Shown here: piece by piece, positions 5,921-6,689 of the stretch | Numbering within the stretch: position 1 is the stretch's first letter | Layout: every line of letters begins with the position of its first letter | Assembly: GCA_030604325.1 (NCBI GenBank) | Contig: JAUVWC010000075.1 | Location: 1-6,689 of the forward strand | Length of the DNA: 6,689 bases | Source of the DNA: Candidatus Zixiibacteriota bacterium | Lineage (GTDB): Bacteria > Blakebacterota > Blakebacteria > Blakebacterales > Blakebacteraceae | Reading direction: 5' to 3' | Notes under the pieces: model-generated | What the model saw: the letters and a program-made list of their open reading frames with translations, nothing else | Database searches by the model: none | What the model was told of the DNA's origin: nothing | Made by a program: the position numbers and the translations under genes

Positions 5921-6689
5921 ATGAGAACGGAGTCGGAGAGCGAAGCTGGTGTACAGATGAAGCAGACAGCCTGCAGTGAGGATCGGATCGAGATCCTGTC
6001 GGTCTCCCTGCTAGATGAAACTCGTCAGCTGGTGGAGCAATTCCGTACCATTTCCCGCCGTCTGGAGATCCAGATAGGCTGGCACTATCTGCTCGATTTC
6101 TCCTGGATCGCCCGACAACTGCAACCCGGTCCGGAAATGCAGGTGATGGACGCCGGGGCCGGCTGGGGAATCATGCAGTGGTGGCTGGCTGAACAGGGAG
6201 TGGATGTGATCAGTGTCGACCGTTCGAGCCGCAGTGAATTGCCATATCTCTTCCGGCGGTACTACCGGATAAGCGGCCTGCGGGAAGAGGACCTGGAGCC
6301 GCTTTCAAAGCCCGGCCTGAGGGATTTTCTGCCTCCCCTCTCACCGAAGAGGTGGCGCCTCTATCCGGCAAAACTGGCGGTCTCATTCGGCCGGCTGCGA
6401 TCGAGCGAACCTGAGCCCGTTTCTGATGGTGGGACGATCGTTGTCTACAATCAGGATCTGACATCCATGCCCGATATTCCTGATGCGTCGCTCGATGCCA
6501 TCGTCTCCGTCTCTGCTCTGGAACATAATTCACCTGACGGGCTGCGAGTCGTTGTGGAGGAACTAATGCGCGTACTCAAGCCGGGCGGCAGGCTCATCGC
6601 GACACTGAGCGCAGCCAGAGATGAAGACTGGTTCCACCAACCTGCTAAGGGCTGGTGCTATACGGAAACGACTCTGCGGGACATCTTCG
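5921..6689 (+). CDS. SAM-dependent class I methyltransferase, cut by the right edge
   Basis: The frame runs from ATG 5921 to the edge without a stop, giving 256 residues. It should move a methyl group from S-adenosylmethionine to an unknown acceptor. A helical N-terminal part (about 20-70) precedes motif I, VMDAGAGWGIMQWWLAEQG (75-93), and Asp100 at the end of beta-2, which should hold the SAM ribose. NQDLTSMPDIPDASLDAIVS (177-196), SALEHNSPDG (198-207) and LMRVLKPGGRLIATLS (215-230) are the later Methyltransf_11-like motifs. Between Asp100 and residue 176 lie about 75 residues, against roughly 25 in ordinary members; the extra stretch is rich in Arg, Pro and Leu. GGAG at 5912-5915 supports this start; ATG 5957 has no clear site. 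It is transcribed away from the operon and may methylate a sugar, a lipid carrier or a glycan end. The C-terminus is not visible. Confidence 0.87.
   Translation, partial: MRTESESEAGVQMKQTACSEDRIEILSVSLLDETRQLVEQFRTISRRLEIQIGWHYLLDFSWIARQLQPGPEMQVMDAGAGWGIMQWWLAEQGVDVISVDRSSRSELPYLFRRYYRISGLREEDLEPLSKPGLRDFLPPLSPKRWRLYPAKLAVSFGRLRSSEPEPVSDGGTIVVYNQDLTSMPDIPDASLDAIVSVSALEHNSPDGLRVVVEELMRVLKPGGRLIATLSAARDEDWFHQPAKGWCYTETTLRDIF

Overview
The window is a piece of a surface-glycan (LPS O-antigen, capsule or glycoprotein-glycan) gene cluster from an unidentified prokaryote with about 53-57% GC by eye. The genes are packed, have Shine-Dalgarno sites, and use ATG, GTG and TTG starts. Nothing in the sequence fixes the phylum. 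There are no tRNAs, rRNAs, CRISPR arrays, insertion sequences or origins. The gene content (two family-2 glycosyltransferases, a CMP-sugar synthetase homologue, a sugar aminotransferase relic, two NAD-dependent dehydrogenases, a methyltransferase) is that of an activated-sugar and glycan-assembly locus.

Layout: (1) At 1-1051, minus strand, the first 41 codons of a probable membrane protein run off the left edge. A GT2 glycosyltransferase lies just upstream, and its stop overlaps the membrane-protein start as ATGA. (2) At 1052-1735 the dense coding breaks. This stretch holds a collapsed plus-strand relic of a DegT/DnrJ/EryC1 aminotransferase (1115-1437) and about 300 bp with no recognisable gene. 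(3) At 1736-5732, minus strand, lies a five-gene operon. In transcription order it is GT2 glycosyltransferase, cyclase-family hydrolase, CMP-sugar-acid synthetase homologue, D-2-hydroxyacid dehydrogenase, SDR oxidoreductase. The first two genes are 4 nt apart; the next three junctions are all ATGA overlaps. (4) At 5733-5920 is a divergent intergenic region with a hairpin beside the ribosome site of the rightward gene. (5) From 5921 to the right edge, plus strand, is the first part of a SAM-dependent methyltransferase with a long insert in its Rossmann fold.

The most interesting unit is the tightly coupled cassette of cyclase, cytidylyltransferase, 2-hydroxyacid dehydrogenase and SDR. The cytidylyltransferase suggests that an acidic sugar, or another carboxylated building block, is activated with CMP. 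No condensing enzyme of the NeuB or KdsA type, which normally makes such a substrate, is visible here. The two dehydrogenases and the hydrolase may make or modify the acid, and the adjacent GT2 may transfer it or a neighbouring sugar. That pathway is inference; the enzyme families and the coupling are read from the sequence. The two minus-strand blocks may once have been one longer operon now separated by the aminotransferase relic.
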